Positions 49,281 through 63,712 are shown, numbered from the stretch's first letter. The stretch is 64,000 nt of DNA from Auanema rhodensis (GCA_964057225.1 CAXKVF010000081.1:62001-126000); one strand, 5' to 3'. Notes: generated by a model not told the origin, from the sequence alone. A program made the numbers and translations.

Positions 49281-51568
49281 AAAACCGCATCTCTTTATCT
49301 TTCACGTGAAGCGAGTTACATACCAAGTGCACATCACGTGTACATTTAATTAGCATAAATTAAAGTTCACGTAAATTTCAAAGTCATGGTTACCATGCAC
49401 CAATATCAATAAAAATTTGTTTTTAGACTAATATGGACATGGGGAATCTAATTTTGAAAACCGCATCTCTTTATCTTTCACGTGAAGCGAGTTACATACC
49501 AAGAGCACATCACGTGTACATTTAATTAGCATAAATTAAAGTTCACGTAAATTTCAAAGTCATGGTTACCATGAACCAATATCAATAAAAATTTGTTTTT
49601 AGACTAATATGTACATGGGGAATCTAATTTTGAAAACCGCATCTCTTTATCTTTCACGTGAAGCGAGTTACATACCAAGTGCACATCACGTGTACATTTA
49701 ATTAGCATAAATTAAAGTTCACGTAAATTTCAAAGTCATGGTTACCATGCACCAATATCAATAAAAATTTGTTTTTAGACTAATATGTACATGGGGAATC
49801 TAATTTTGAAAACCGCATCTCTTTATCTTTCACGTGAAGCGAGTTACATACCAAGTGCACATCACGTGTACATTTAATTAGCATAAATTAAAGTTCACGT
49901 AAATTTCAAAGTCATGGTTACCATGCACCAATATCAATAAAAATTTGTTTTTAGACTAATATGGACATGGGGAATCTAATTTTGAAAACCGCATCTCTTT
50001 ATCTTTCACGTGAAGCGAGTTACATACCAAGTGCACATCACGTGTACATTTAATTAGCATAAATTAAAGTTCACGTAAATTTCAAAGTCATGGTTACCAT
50101 GAACCAATATCAATAAAAATTTGTTTTTAGACTAATATGGACATGGGGAATCTAATTTTGAAAACCGCATCACTTTATCTTTCACGTGTAGCGAGTTACA
50201 TACCAAGTGCACATCACGTGTACATTTAATTAGCATAAATTAAAGTTCACGTAAATTTCAAAGTCATGGTTACCATGCACCAATATCAATAAAAATTTGT
50301 TTTTAGACTAATATGGACATGGGGAATCTAATTTTGAAAACCGCATCTCTTTATATTTCACGTGAAGCGAGTTACATACCGAGTGCACATCACGTGTACA
50401 TTTAATTAGCATAAATTAAAGTTCACGTAAATTTCAAAGTCATGGTTACCATGAACCAATATCAATAAAAATTTGTTTTTAGACTAATATGGACATGGGG
50501 AATCTAATTTTGAAAACCGCATCTCTTTATCTTTCACGTGAAGCGAGTTACATACCAAGTGCACATCACGTGTACATTTAATTAGCATAAATTAAAGTTC
50601 ACGTAAATTTCAAAGTCATGGTTACCATGAACCAATATCAATAAAAATTTGTTTTTAGACTAATATGGACATGGGGAATCTAATTTTGAAAACCGCATCT
50701 CTTTATCTTCCACGTGAAGCGAGTTATATACCAAGTGCACATCACGTGTACATTTAATTAGCATAAATTAAAGTTCACGTAAATTTCAAAGTCATGGTTA
50801 CCATGAACCAATATCAATAAAAATTTGTTTTTAGACTAATATGTACATGGGGAATCTAATTTTGAAAACCGCATCTCTTTATCTTTCACGTGAAGCGAGT
50901 TACATACCAAGTGCACATCACGTGTACATTTAATTAGCATAAATTAAAGTTCACGTAAATTTCAAAGTCATGGTTACCATGCACCAATATCAATAAAAAT
51001 CTGTTTTTAGACTAATATGGACATGGGGAATCTAATTTTGAAAACCGCATCTCTTTATCTTTCACGTGAAGCGAGTTACATACCAAGTGCACATCACGTG
51101 TACATTTAATTAGCATAAATTAAAGTTCACGTAAATTTCAAAGTCATGGTTACCATGAACCAATATCAATAAAAATTTGTTTTTAGACTAATATGGACAT
51201 GGGGAATCTAATTTTGAAAACCGCATCACTTTATCTTTCACGTGAAGCGAGTTACATACCAAGTGCACATCACGTGTACATTTAATTAGCATAAATTAAA
51301 GTTCACGTAAATTTCAAAGTCATGGTTACCATGCACCAATATCAATAAAAATTTGTTTTTAGACTAATATGGACATGGGGAATCTAATGTTGAAAACCGC
51401 ATCTCTTTATCTTTCACGTGAAGCGAGTTACATACCAAGTGCACATCACGTGTACATTTAATTAGCATAAATTAAAGTTCACGTAAATTTCAAAGTCATG
51501 GTTACCATGAACCAATATCAATAAAAATTTGTTTTTAGACTAATATGGACATGGGGAATCTAATTTTG

Positions 51569-51744
51569 AAAACCGCATCTCTTTATCTTTCACGTGAAGC
51601 GAGTTACATACCAAGTGCACATCACGTCTACATTTAATTAGCATAAATTAAAGTTCACGTAAATTTCAAAGTCATGGTTACCATGCACCAATATCAATAA
51701 AAATTTGTTTTTAGACTAATATGGACATGGGGAATCAAATTTTG
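51569..51744 (+). repeat. Chimeric junction monomer
   Basis: This monomer has 60C and 118C, a class that elsewhere (24465, 24993, 57025, 57553) ends in 173G. Here it ends in 169A and is followed by a 23T/156C monomer, the context of a different class. The exchange point lies between about m60 and m169. It is the joint between the first and second composite units. Confidence 0.75.
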
Positions 51745-52096
51745 AAAACCGCATCTCTTTATCTTTTACGTGAAGCGAGTTACATACCAAGTGCACATCA
51801 CGTGTACATTTAATTAGCATAAATTAAAGTTCACGTAAATTTCAAAGTCATGGTTACCATGCACCAATATCAATAAAAATTTGTTTTTAGACTAATATGC
51901 ACATGGGGAATCTAATTTTGAAAACCGCATCTCTTTATCTTTCACGTGAAGCGAGTTACATACCAAGTGCACATCACGTGTACATTTAATTAGCATAAAT
52001 TAAAGTTCACGTAAATTTCAAAGTCATGGTTACCATGAACCAATATCAATAAAAATTTGTTTTTAGACTAATATGGACATGGGGAATCAAATTTTG

Positions 52097-52624
52097 AATA
52101 CCGCATCTCTTTATCTTTTACGTGAAGCGAGTTACATACCAAGTGCACATCACGTGTACATTTAATTAGCATAAATTAAAGTTCACGTAAATTTCAAAGT
52201 CATGGTTACCATGAACCAATATCAATAAAAATTTGTTTTTAGACTAATATGGACATGGGGAATCAAATTTTGAATACCGCATCTCTTTATCTTTTACGTG
52301 AAGCGAGTTACATACCAAGTGCACATCACGTGTACATTTAATTAGCATAAATTAAAGTTCACGTAAATTTCAAAGTCATGGTTACCATGAACCAATATCA
52401 ATAAAAATTTGTTTTTAGACTAATATGGACATGGGGAATCAAATTTTGAATACCGCATCTCTTTATCTTTTACGTGAAGCGAGTTACATACCAAGTGCAC
52501 ATCACGTGTACATTTAATTAGCATAAATTAAAGTTCACGTAAATTTCAAAGTCATGGTTACCATGAACCAATATCAATAAAAATTTGTTTTTAGACTAAT
52601 ATGGACATGGGGAATCAAATTTTG
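52097..52624 (+). repeat. 3T triplet, copy 3
   Basis: The same three monomers as at 36257 and 47521, at offsets of 90 and 26 monomers, with the same flanks. Confidence 0.9.
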
Positions 52625-53856
52625 AAAACCGCATCTCTTTATCTTTCACGTGAAGCGAGTTACATACCAAGTGCACATCACGTGTACATTTAATTAGCAT
52701 AAATTAAAGTTCACGTAAATTTCAAAGTCATGGTTACCATGCACCAATATCAATAAAAATCTGTTTTTAGACTAATATGGACATGGGGAATCTAATTTTG
52801 AAAACCGCATCTCTTTATCTTTCACGTGAAGCGAGTTACATACCAAGTGCACATCACGTGTACATTTAATTAGCATAAATTAAAGTTCACGTAAATTTCA
52901 AAGTCATGGTTACCATGCACCAATATCAATAAAAATTTGTTTTTAGACTAATATGGACATGGGGAATCTAATTTTGAAAACCGCATCTCTTTATCTTTCA
53001 CGTGAAGCGAGTTACATATCAAGTGCACATCACGTGTACATTTAATTAGCATAAATTAAAGTTCACGTAAATTTCAAAGTCATGGTTACCATTAACCAAT
53101 ATCAATAAAAATTTGTTTTTAGACTAATATGGACATGGGGAATCTAATTTTGAAAACCGCATCTCTTTATCTTTCAAGTGAAGCGAGTTACATACCAAGT
53201 GCACATCACGTGTACATTTAATTAGCATAAATTAAAGTTCACGTAAATTTCAAAGTCATGGTTACCATGAACCAATATCAATAAAAATTTGTTTTTAGAC
53301 TAATATGGACATGGGGAATCTAATTTTGAAAACCGCATCTCTTTATCTTTCACGTGAAGCGAGTTACATACCAAGTGCACATCACGTGTACATTTAATTA
53401 GCATAAATTAAAGTTCACGTAAATTTCAAAGTCATGGTTACCATGCACCAATATCAATAAAAATTTGTTTTTAGACTAATATGGACATGGGGAATCTAAT
53501 TTTGAAAACCGCATCTCTTTATCTTTCACGTGAAGCGAGTTACATATCAAGTGCACATCACGTGTACATTTAATTAGCATAAATTAAAGTTCACGTAAAT
53601 TTCAAAGTCATGGTTACCATTAACCAATATCAATAAAAATTTGTTTTTAGACTAATATGGACATGGGGAATCTAATTTTGAAAACCGCATCTCTTTATCT
53701 TTCAAGTGAAGCGAGTTACATACCAAGTGCACATCACGTGTACATTTAATTAGCATAAATTAAAGTTCACGTAAATTTCAAAGTCATGGTTACCATGCAC
53801 CAATATCAATAAAAATTTGTTTTTAGACTAATATGGACATGGGGAATCTAATTTTG
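52625..53856 (+). repeat. Left-domain island, copy 3
   Basis: The same seven-monomer order, with the 25A+118A recombinant at 53153-53328. A shorter relic with 137C, consensus and 43T/117T118A lies at 55265-55792 and matches 22705-23232. Confidence 0.85.
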
Positions 53857-54384
53857 AAAACCGCATCTCTTTATCTTTCACGTGAAGCGAGTTACATACC
53901 AAGTGCACATCACGTGTACATTTAATTAGCATAAATTAAAGTTCACGTAAATTTCAAAGTCATGGTTACCATGCACCAATATCAATAAAAATTTGTTTTT
54001 AGACTAATATGGACATGGGGAATCTAATTTTGAAAACCGCATCTCTTTATCTTTCACGTGAAGCGAGTTACATACCAAGAGCACATCACGTGTACATTTA
54101 ATTAGCATAAATTAAAGTTCACGTAAATTTCAAAGTCATGGTTACCATGAACCAATATCAATAAAAATTTGTTTTTAGACTAATATGTACATGGGGAATC
54201 TAATTTTGAAAACCGCATCTCTTTATCTTTCACGTGAAGCGAGTTACATACCAAGTGCACATCACGTGTACATTTAATTAGCATAAATTAAAGTTCACGT
54301 AAATTTCAAAGTCATGGTTACCATGCACCAATATCAATAAAAATTTGTTTTTAGACTAATATGGACATGGGGAATCTAATTTTG

Positions 54385-57300
54385 AAAACCGCATCTCTTT
54401 ATCTTTCACGTGAAGCGAGTTACATACCAAGTGCACATCACGTGTACATTTAATTAGCATAAATTAAAGTTCACGTAAATTTCAAAGTCATGGTTACCAT
54501 GAACCAATATCAATAAAAATTTGTTTTTAGACTAATATGGACATGGGGAATCTAATTTTGAAAACCGCATCACTTTATCTTTCACGTGTAGCGAGTTACA
54601 TACCAAGTGCACATCACGTGTACATTTAATTAGCATAAATTAAAGTTCACGTAAATTTCAAAGTCATGGTTACCATGCACCAATATCAATAAAAATTTGT
54701 TTTTAGACTAATATGGACATGGGGAATCTAATTTTGAAAACCGCATCTCTTTATATTTCACGTGAAGCGAGTTACATACCGAGTGCACATCACGTGTACA
54801 TTTAATTAGCATAAATTAAAGTTCACGTAAATTTCAAAGTCATGGTTACCATGAACCAATATCAATAAAAATTTGTTTTTAGACTAATATGGACATGGGG
54901 AATCTAATTTTGAAAACCGCATCTCTTTATCTTTCACGTGAAGCGAGTTACATACCAAGTGCACATCACGTGTACATTTAATTAGCATAAATTAAAGTTC
55001 ACGTAAATTTCAAAGTCATGGTTACCATGAACCAATATCAATAAAAATTTGTTTTTAGACTAATATGGACATGGGGAATCTAATTTTGAAAACCGCATCT
55101 CTTTATCTTCCACGTGAAGCGAGTTATATACCAAGTGCACATCACGTGTACATTTAATTAGCATAAATTAAAGTTCACGTAAATTTCAAAGTCATGGTTA
55201 CCATGAACCAATATCAATAAAAATTTGTTTTTAGACTAATATGTACATGGGGAATCTAATTTTGAAAACCGCATCTCTTTATCTTTCACGTGAAGCGAGT
55301 TACATACCAAGTGCACATCACGTGTACATTTAATTAGCATAAATTAAAGTTCACGTAAATTTCAAAGTCATGGTTACCATGCACCAATATCAATAAAAAT
55401 CTGTTTTTAGACTAATATGGACATGGGGAATCTAATTTTGAAAACCGCATCTCTTTATCTTTCACGTGAAGCGAGTTACATACCAAGTGCACATCACGTG
55501 TACATTTAATTAGCATAAATTAAAGTTCACGTAAATTTCAAAGTCATGGTTACCATGCACCAATATCAATAAAAATTTGTTTTTAGACTAATATGGACAT
55601 GGGGAATCTAATTTTGAAAACCGCATCTCTTTATCTTTCACGTGAAGCGAGTTACATATCAAGTGCACATCACGTGTACATTTAATTAGCATAAATTAAA
55701 GTTCACGTAAATTTCAAAGTCATGGTTACCATTAACCAATATCAATAAAAATTTGTTTTTAGACTAATATGGACATGGGGAATCTAATTTTGAAAACCGC
55801 ATCTCTTTATCTTTCACGTGAAGCGAGTTACATACCAAGTGCACATCACGTGTACATTTAATTAGCATAAATTAAAGTTCACGTAAATTTCAAAGTCATG
55901 GTTACCATGCACCAATATCAATAAAAATTTGTTTTTAGACTAATATGGACATGGGGAATCTAATTTTGAAAACCGCATCTCTTTATCTTTCACGTGAAGC
56001 GAGTTACATACCAAGTGCACATCACGTGCACATTTAATTAGCATAAATTAAAGTTCACGTAAATTTCAAAGTCATGGTTACCATGAACCAATATCAATAA
56101 AAATTTGTTTTTAGACTAATATGTACATGGGGAATCTAATTTTGAAAACCGCATCTCTTTATCTTTCACGTGAAGCGAGTTACATACCAAGTGCACATCA
56201 CGTGTACAATTAATTAGCATAAATTAAAGTTCACGTAAATTTCAAAGTCATGGTTACCATGAACCAATATCAATAAAAATTTGTTTTTAGACTAATATGG
56301 ACATGGGGAATCTAATTTTGAAAACCGCATTTCTTTATCTTTCACGTGAAGCGAGTTACATACCAAGTGCACATCACGTGTACATTTAATTAGCATAAAT
56401 TAAAGTTCACGTAAATTTCAAAGTCATGGTTACCATGAACCAATATCAATAAAAATTTGTTTTTAGACTAATATGGACATGGGGAATCAAATTTTGAAAA
56501 CCGCTTCTCTTTATCTTTCACGTGAAGCGAGTTACATACCAAGTGCACATCACGTGTACATTTAATTAGCATAAATTAAAGTTCACGTAAATTTCAAAGT
56601 CATGGTTACCATGAACCAATATCAATAAAAATTTGTTTTTAGACTAATATGGACATGGGGAATCTAATTTTGAAAACCGCATCACTTTATCTTTCACGTG
56701 AAGCGAGTTACATACCAAGTGCACATCACGTGTACATTTAATTAGCATAAATTAAAGTTCACGTAAATTTCAAAGTCATGGTTACCATGCACCAATATCA
56801 ATAAAAATTTGTTTTTAGACTAATATGGACATGGGGAATCTAATGTTGAAAACCGCATCTCTTTATCTTTCACGTGAAGCGAGTTACATACCAAGTGCAC
56901 ATCACGTGTACATTTAATTAGCATAAATTAAAGTTCACGTAAATTTCAAAGTCATGGTTACCATGAACCAATATCAATAAAAATTTGTTTTTAGACTAAT
57001 ATGGACATGGGGAATCTAATTTTGAAAACCGCATCTCTTTATCTTTCACGTGAAGCGAGTTACATACCAAGTGCACATCACGTCTACATTTAATTAGCAT
57101 AAATTAAAGTTCACGTAAATTTCAAAGTCATGGTTACCATGCACCAATATCAATAAAAATTTGTTTTTAGACTAATATGGACATGGGGAATCTAATGTTG
57201 AAAACCGCATCTCTTTATCTTTCACGTGAAGCGAGTTACATACCAAGTGCACATCACGTGTACATTTAATTAGCATAAATTAAAGTTCACGTAAATTTCA

Positions 57301-58784
57301 AAGTCATGGTTACCATGAACCAATATCAATAAAAATTTGTTTTTAGACTAATATGGACATGGGGAATCAAATTTTGAAAACCGCATCTCTTTATCTTTCA
57401 CGTGAAGCGAGTTACATACCAAGTGCACATCACGTGTACATTTAATTAGCATAAATTAAAGTTCACGTAAATTTCAAAGTCATGGTTACCATGAACCAAT
57501 ATCAATAAAAATTTGTTTTTAGACTAATATGGACATGGGGAATATAATTTTGAAAACCGCATCTCTTTATCTTTCACGTGAAGCGAGTTACATACCAAGT
57601 GCACATCACGTCTACATTTAATTAGCATAAATTAAAGTTCACGTAAATTTCAAAGTCATGGTTACCATGCACCAATATCAATAAAAATTTGTTTTTAGAC
57701 TAATATGGACATGGGGAATCTAATGTTGAAAACCGCATCTCTTTATCTTTCACGTGAAGCGAGTTACATACCAAGTGCACATCACGTGTACATTTAATTA
57801 GCATAAATTAAAGTTCACGTAAATTTCAAAGTCATGGTTACCATGAACCAATATCAATAAAAATTTGTTTTTAGACTAATATGGACATGGGGAATCTAAT
57901 GTTGAAAACCGCATCTCTTTATCTTTCACGTGAAGCGAGTTACATACCAAGTGCACATCACGTGTACATTTAATTAGCATAAATTAAAGTTCACGTAAAT
58001 TTCAAAGTCATGGTTACCATGAACCAATATCAATAAAAATTTGTTTTTAGACTAATATGGACATGGGGAATCAAATTTTGAAAACCGCATCTCTTTATCT
58101 TTCACGTGAAGCGAGTTACATACCAAGTGCACATCACGTGTACATTTAATTAGCATAAATTAAAGTTCACGTAAATTTCAAAGTCATGGTTACCATGCAC
58201 CAATATCAATAAAAATTTGTTTTTAGACTAATATGGACATGGGGAATCTAATGTTAAAAACCGCATCTCTTTATCTTTCACGTGAAGCGAGTTACATACC
58301 AAGTGCACATCACGTGTACATTTAATTAGCATAAATTAAAGTTCACGTAAATTTCGAAGTCATGGTTACCATGCACCAATATCAATAAAAATTTGTTTTT
58401 AGACTAATATGGACATGGGGAATCTAATGTTAAAAACCGCATCTCTTTATCTTTCACGTGAAGCGAGTTACATACCAAGTGCATATCACGTGTACATTTA
58501 ATTAGCATAAATTAAAGTTCACGTAAATTTCAAAGTCATGGTTACCATGCACCAATATCAATAAAAATTTGTTTTTAGACTAATATGGACATGGGGAATC
58601 TAATGTTGAAAACCGCATCTCTTTATCTTTCACGTGAAGCGAGTTACATACCAAGTGCACATCACGTGTACATTTAATTAGCATAAATTAAAGTTCACGT
58701 AAATTTCAAAGTCATGGTTACCATGAACCAATATCAATACAAATTTGTTTTTAGACTAATATGGACATGGGGAATCTAATTTTG
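54385..58784 (+). repeat. Copy D of the long duplication (offset 32,560 bp)
   Basis: The homologue of 21825-26224, with shared 12A/29T, 22C/39T, 61C, 65A without 45G, 11T, 9T and 60C monomers in the same order. Private changes: AATATAATT (168A) near 57541 and GCATATCACG (52T) near 58481. Downstream, five monomers present in copy A (about 26,400-27,280) are absent. Homology resumes at an offset of 31,680 bp (27,391 with 59,071). Confidence 0.9.
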
Positions 58785-59664
58785 AAAACCGCATCACTTT
58801 ATCTTTCACGTGAAGCGAGTTACATACCAAGTGCACATCACGTGTACATTTAATTAGCATAAATTAAAGTTCACGTAAATTTCAAAGTCATGGTTACCAT
58901 GCACCAATATCAATAAAAATTTGTTTTTAGACTAATATGGACATGGGGAATCTAATGTTGAAAACCGCATCTCTTTATCTTTCACGTGAAGCGAGTTACA
59001 TACCAAGTGCACATCACGTGTACATTTAATTAGCATAAATTAAAGTTCACGTAAATTTCAAAGTCATGGTTACCATGAACCAATATCAATACAAATTTGT
59101 TTTTAGACTAATATGGACATGGGGAATCTAATGTTGAAAACCGCATCTCTTTATCTTTCACGTGAAGCGAGTTACATACCAAGTGCACATCACGTGTACA
59201 TTTAATTAGCATAAATTAAAGTTCACGTAAATTTCAAAGTCATGGTTACCATGAACCAATATCAATAAAAATTTGTTTTTAGACTAATATGGACATGGGG
59301 AATCTAATTTTGAAAACCGCATCTCTTTATCTTTCACGTGAAGCGAGTTACATACCAAGTGCACATCACGTGTACATTTAATTAGCATAAATTAAAGTTC
59401 ACGTAAATTTCAAAGTCATGGTTACCATGCACCAATATCAATAAAAATTTGTTTTTAGACTAATATGGACATGGGGAATCTAATGTTGAAAACCGCATCT
59501 CTTTATCTTTCATGTGAAGCGAGTTACATACCAAGTGCACATCACGTGTACATTTAATTAGCATAAATTAAAGTTCACGTAAATTTCAAAGTCATGGTTA
59601 CCATGAACCAATATCAATAAAAATTTGTTTTTAGACTAATATGGACATGGGGAATCAAATTTTG

Positions 59665-62600
59665 AAAACCGCATCTCTTTATCTTTTACGTGAAGCGAGT
59701 TACATACCAAGTGCACATCACGTGTACATTTAATTAGCATAAATTAAAGTTCACGTAAATTTCAAAGTCATGGTTACCATGCACCAATATCAATAAAAAT
59801 TTGTTTTTAGACTAATATGCACATGGGGAATCTAATTTTGAAAACCGCATCTCTTTATCTTTCACGTGAAGCGAGTTACATACCAAGTGCACATCACGTG
59901 TACATTTAATTAGCATAAATTAAAGTTCACGTAAATTTCAAAGTCATGGTTACCATGAACCAATATCAATAAAAATTTGTTTTTAGACTAATATGTACAT
60001 GGGGAATCTAATTTTGAAAACCGCATCTCTTTATCTTTCACGTGAAGCGAGTTACATACCAAGTGCACATCACGTGTACATTTAATTAGCATAAATTAAA
60101 GTTCACGTAAAATTCAAAGTCATGGTTACCATGCACCAATATCAATAAAAATTTGTTTTTAGACTAATATGGACATGGGGAATCTAATTTTGAAAACCGC
60201 ATCTCTTTATCTTTCACGTGAAGCGAGTTACATACCAAGTGCACATCACGTGTACATTTAATTAGCATAAATTAAAGTTCACGTAAATTTCAAAGTCATG
60301 GTTACCATGCACCAATATCAATAAAAATTTGTTTTTAGACTAATATGGACATGGGGAATCTAATTTTGAAAACCGCATCTCTTTATCTTTCACGTGAAGC
60401 GAGTTACATACCGAGTGCACATCACGTGTACAATTAATTAGCATAAATTAAAGTTCACGTAAATTTCAAAGTCATGGTTACCATGAACCAATATCAATAA
60501 AAATTTGTTTTTAGACTAATATGGACATGGGGAATCTAATTTTGAAAACCGCATCTCTTTATCTTTCACGTGAAGCGAGTTACATACCAAGTGCACATCA
60601 CGTGTACATTTAATTAGCATAAATTAAAGTTCACGTAAATTTCAAAGTCATGGTTACCATGCACCAATATCAATAAAAATTTGTTTTTAGACTAATATGG
60701 ACATGGGGAATCTAATTTTGAAAACCGCATCTCTTTATCTTTCACGTGAAGCGAGTTACATACCAAGAGCACATCACGTGTACATTTAATTAGCATAAAT
60801 TAAAGTTCACGTAAATTTCAAAGTCATGGTTACCATGAACCAATATCAATAAAAATTTGTTTTTAGACTAATATGGACATGGGGAATCTAATTTTGAAAA
60901 CCGCATCTCTTTATCTTTCACGTGAAGCGAGTTACATACCAAGTGCACATCACGTGTACATTTAATAAGCATAAATTAAAGTTCACGTAAATTTCAAAGT
61001 CATGGTTACCATGCACCAATATCAATAAAAATTTTTTTTTAGACTAATATGGACATGGGGAATCTAATTTTGAAAACCGCATCTCTTTATCTTTCACGTG
61101 AAGCGAGTTACATACCGAGTGCACATCACGTGTACAATTAATTAGCATAAATTAAAGTTCACGTAAATTTCAAAGTCATGGTTACCATGAACCAATATCA
61201 ATAAAAATTTGTTTTTAGACTAATATGGACATGGGGAATCTAATTTTGAAAACCGCATCTCTTTATCTTTCACGTGAAGCGAGTTACATACCAAGTGCAC
61301 ATCACGTGTACATTTAATAAGCATAAATTAAAGTTCACGTAAATTTCAAAGTCATGGTTACCATGCACCAATATCAATAAAAATTTGTTTTTAGACTAAT
61401 ATGGACATGGGGAATCTAATTTTGAAAACCGCATCTCTTTATCTTTCACGTGAAGCGAGTTACATACCAAGTGCACATCACGTGTACATTTAATTAGCAT
61501 AAATTAAAGTTCACGTAAATTTCAAAGTCATGGTTACCATGAACCAATATCAATGAAAATTTGTTTTTAGACTAATATGGACATGGGGAATCAAATTTTG
61601 AAAACCGCATCTCTTTATCTTTCACGTGAAGCAAGTTACATACCAAGTGCACATCACGTGTACATTTAATTAGCATAAATTAAAGTTCACGTAAATTTCA
61701 AAGTCATGGTTACCATGCACCAATATCAATAAAAAATTGTTTTTAGACTAATATGGACATGGGGAATCTAATTTTGAAAACCGCATCTCTTTATCTTTCA
61801 CGTGAAGCGAGTTACATACCGAGTGCACATCACGTGTACAATTAATTAGCATAAATTAAAGTTCACGTAAATTTCAAAGTCATGGTTACCATGAACCAAT
61901 ATCAATAAAAATTTGTTTTTAGACTAATATGGACATGGGGAATCAAATTTTGAAAACCGCATCTCTTTATCTTTCACGTGAAGCGAGTTACATACCAAGT
62001 GCACATCACGTGTACATTTAATTAGCATAAATTAAAGTTCACGTAAATTTCAAAGTCATGGTTACCATGCACCAATATCAATAAAAATTTGTTTTTAGAC
62101 TAATATGCACATGGGGAATCTAATTTTGAAAACCGCATCTCTTTATCTTTCACGTGAAGCGAGTTACATACCAAGTGCACATCACGTGTACATTTAATTA
62201 GCATAAATTAAAGTTCACGTAAATTTCAAAGTCATGGTTACCATGAACCAATATCAATAAAAATTTGTTTTTAGACTAATATGTACATGGGGAATCTAAT
62301 TTTGAAAACCGCATCTCTTTATCTTTCACGTGAAGCGAGTTACATACCAAGTGCACATCACGTGTACATTTAATTAGCATAAATTAAAGTTCACGTAAAT
62401 TTCAAAGTCATGGTTACCATGCACCAATATCAATAAAAATTTGTTTTTAGACTAATATGGACATGGGGAATCTAATGTTGAAAACCGCATCTCTTTATCT
62501 TTCACGTGAAGCGAGTTACATACCGAGTGCACATCACGTGTACAATTAATTAGCATAAATTAAAGTTCACGTAAATTTCAAAGTCATGGTTACCATGAAC

Positions 62601-63712
62601 CAATATCAATAAAAATTTGTTTTTAGACTAATATGGACATGGGGAATCTAATTTTGAAAACCGCATCTCTTTATCTTTCACGTGAAGCGAGTTACATACC
62701 AAGTGCACATCACGTGTACATTTAATAAGCATAAATTAAAGTTCACGTAAATTTCAAAGTCATGGTTACCATGCACCAATATCAATAAAAATTTGTTTTT
62801 AGACTAATATGGACATGGGGAATCTAATTTTGAAAACCGCATCTCTTTATCTTTCACGTGAAGCGAGTTACATACCAAGTGCACATCACGTGTACATTTA
62901 ATTAGCATAAATTAAAGTTCACGTAAATTTCAAAGTCATGGTTACCATGAACCAATATCAATGAAAATTTGTTTTTAGACTAATATGGACATGGGGAATC
63001 AAATTTTGAAAACCGCATCTCTTTATCTTTCACGTGAAGCAAGTTACATACCAAGTGCACATCACGTGTACATTTAATTAGCATAAATTAAAGTTCACGT
63101 AAATTTCAAAGTCATGGTTACCATGCACCAATATCAATAAAAAATTGTTTTTAGACTAATATGGACATGGGGAATCTAATTTTGAAAACCGCATCTCTTT
63201 ATCTTTCACGTGAAGCGAGTTACATACCGAGTGCACATCACGTGTACAATTAATTAGCATAAATTAAAGTTCACGTAAATTTCAAAGTCATGGTTACCAT
63301 GAACCAATATCAATAAAAATTTGTTTTTAGACTAATATGGACATGGGGAATCAAATTTTGAAAACCGCATCTCTTTATCTTTTACGTGAAGCGAGTTACA
63401 TACCAAGTGCACATCACGTGTACATTTAATTAGCATAAATTAAAGTTCACGTAAATTTCAAAGTCATGGTTACCATGCACCAATATCAATAAAAATTTGT
63501 TTTTAGACTAATATGCACATGGGGAATCTAATTTTGAAAACCGCATCTCTTTATCTTTCACGTGAAGCGAGTTACATACCAAGTGCACATCACGTGTACA
63601 TTTAATTAGCATAAATTAAAGTTCACGTAAATTTCAAAGTCATGGTTACCATGAACCAATATCAATAAAAATTTGTTTTTAGACTAATATGGACATGGGG
63701 AATCAAATTTTG
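59665..63712 (+). repeat. 23-monomer block, right copy
   Basis: The homologue of 43121-47168. Its first monomer has 23T without 27G. Shared rare markers include A5T9 (44353 and 60897), CAATGAAAA and AAAAAATTG in the same order. The block appears to continue beyond the window's right edge. Confidence 0.88.

Larger units (their letters stand above)
46465..49632 (+). repeat. Copy 2 of the composite 3T/left-island block
   Basis: This copy has the same class order as 35201-38368. One extra monomer with 156T but 118C (49633-49808) follows, so the match downstream continues at 65 rather than 64 monomers. The first monomer here carries 33A in addition to 136A. Confidence 0.88.
47169..51744 (+). repeat. 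26-monomer composite unit (4,576 bp)
   Basis: From the 23T/156C monomer at 47169 to the chimeric monomer ending at 51744, this block is followed directly by a second copy starting at 51745. Monomers 47169-49632 match 51745-54208 (offset 26 monomers), and 49809-51040 match 54209-55440 (offset 25). Both copies share 118A in the fourth-class monomer (50513 and 54913), where the related block at 39073 has 118C, so these two are the more recent pair. Confidence 0.85.
51745..55440 (+). repeat. Second copy of the composite unit (21 monomers)
   Basis: It repeats the order 23T/156C, 118A/169A, three 3T monomers, 137C, the left-domain island, 48A/118A/156T, consensus, 118A, 12A/29T, 19A/45G, 118A, 22C/39T/156T, 137C. 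It lacks the extra 156T/118C monomer of the first copy. Its right part is also the left edge of copy D of the 32,560-bp duplication. Confidence 0.85.
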
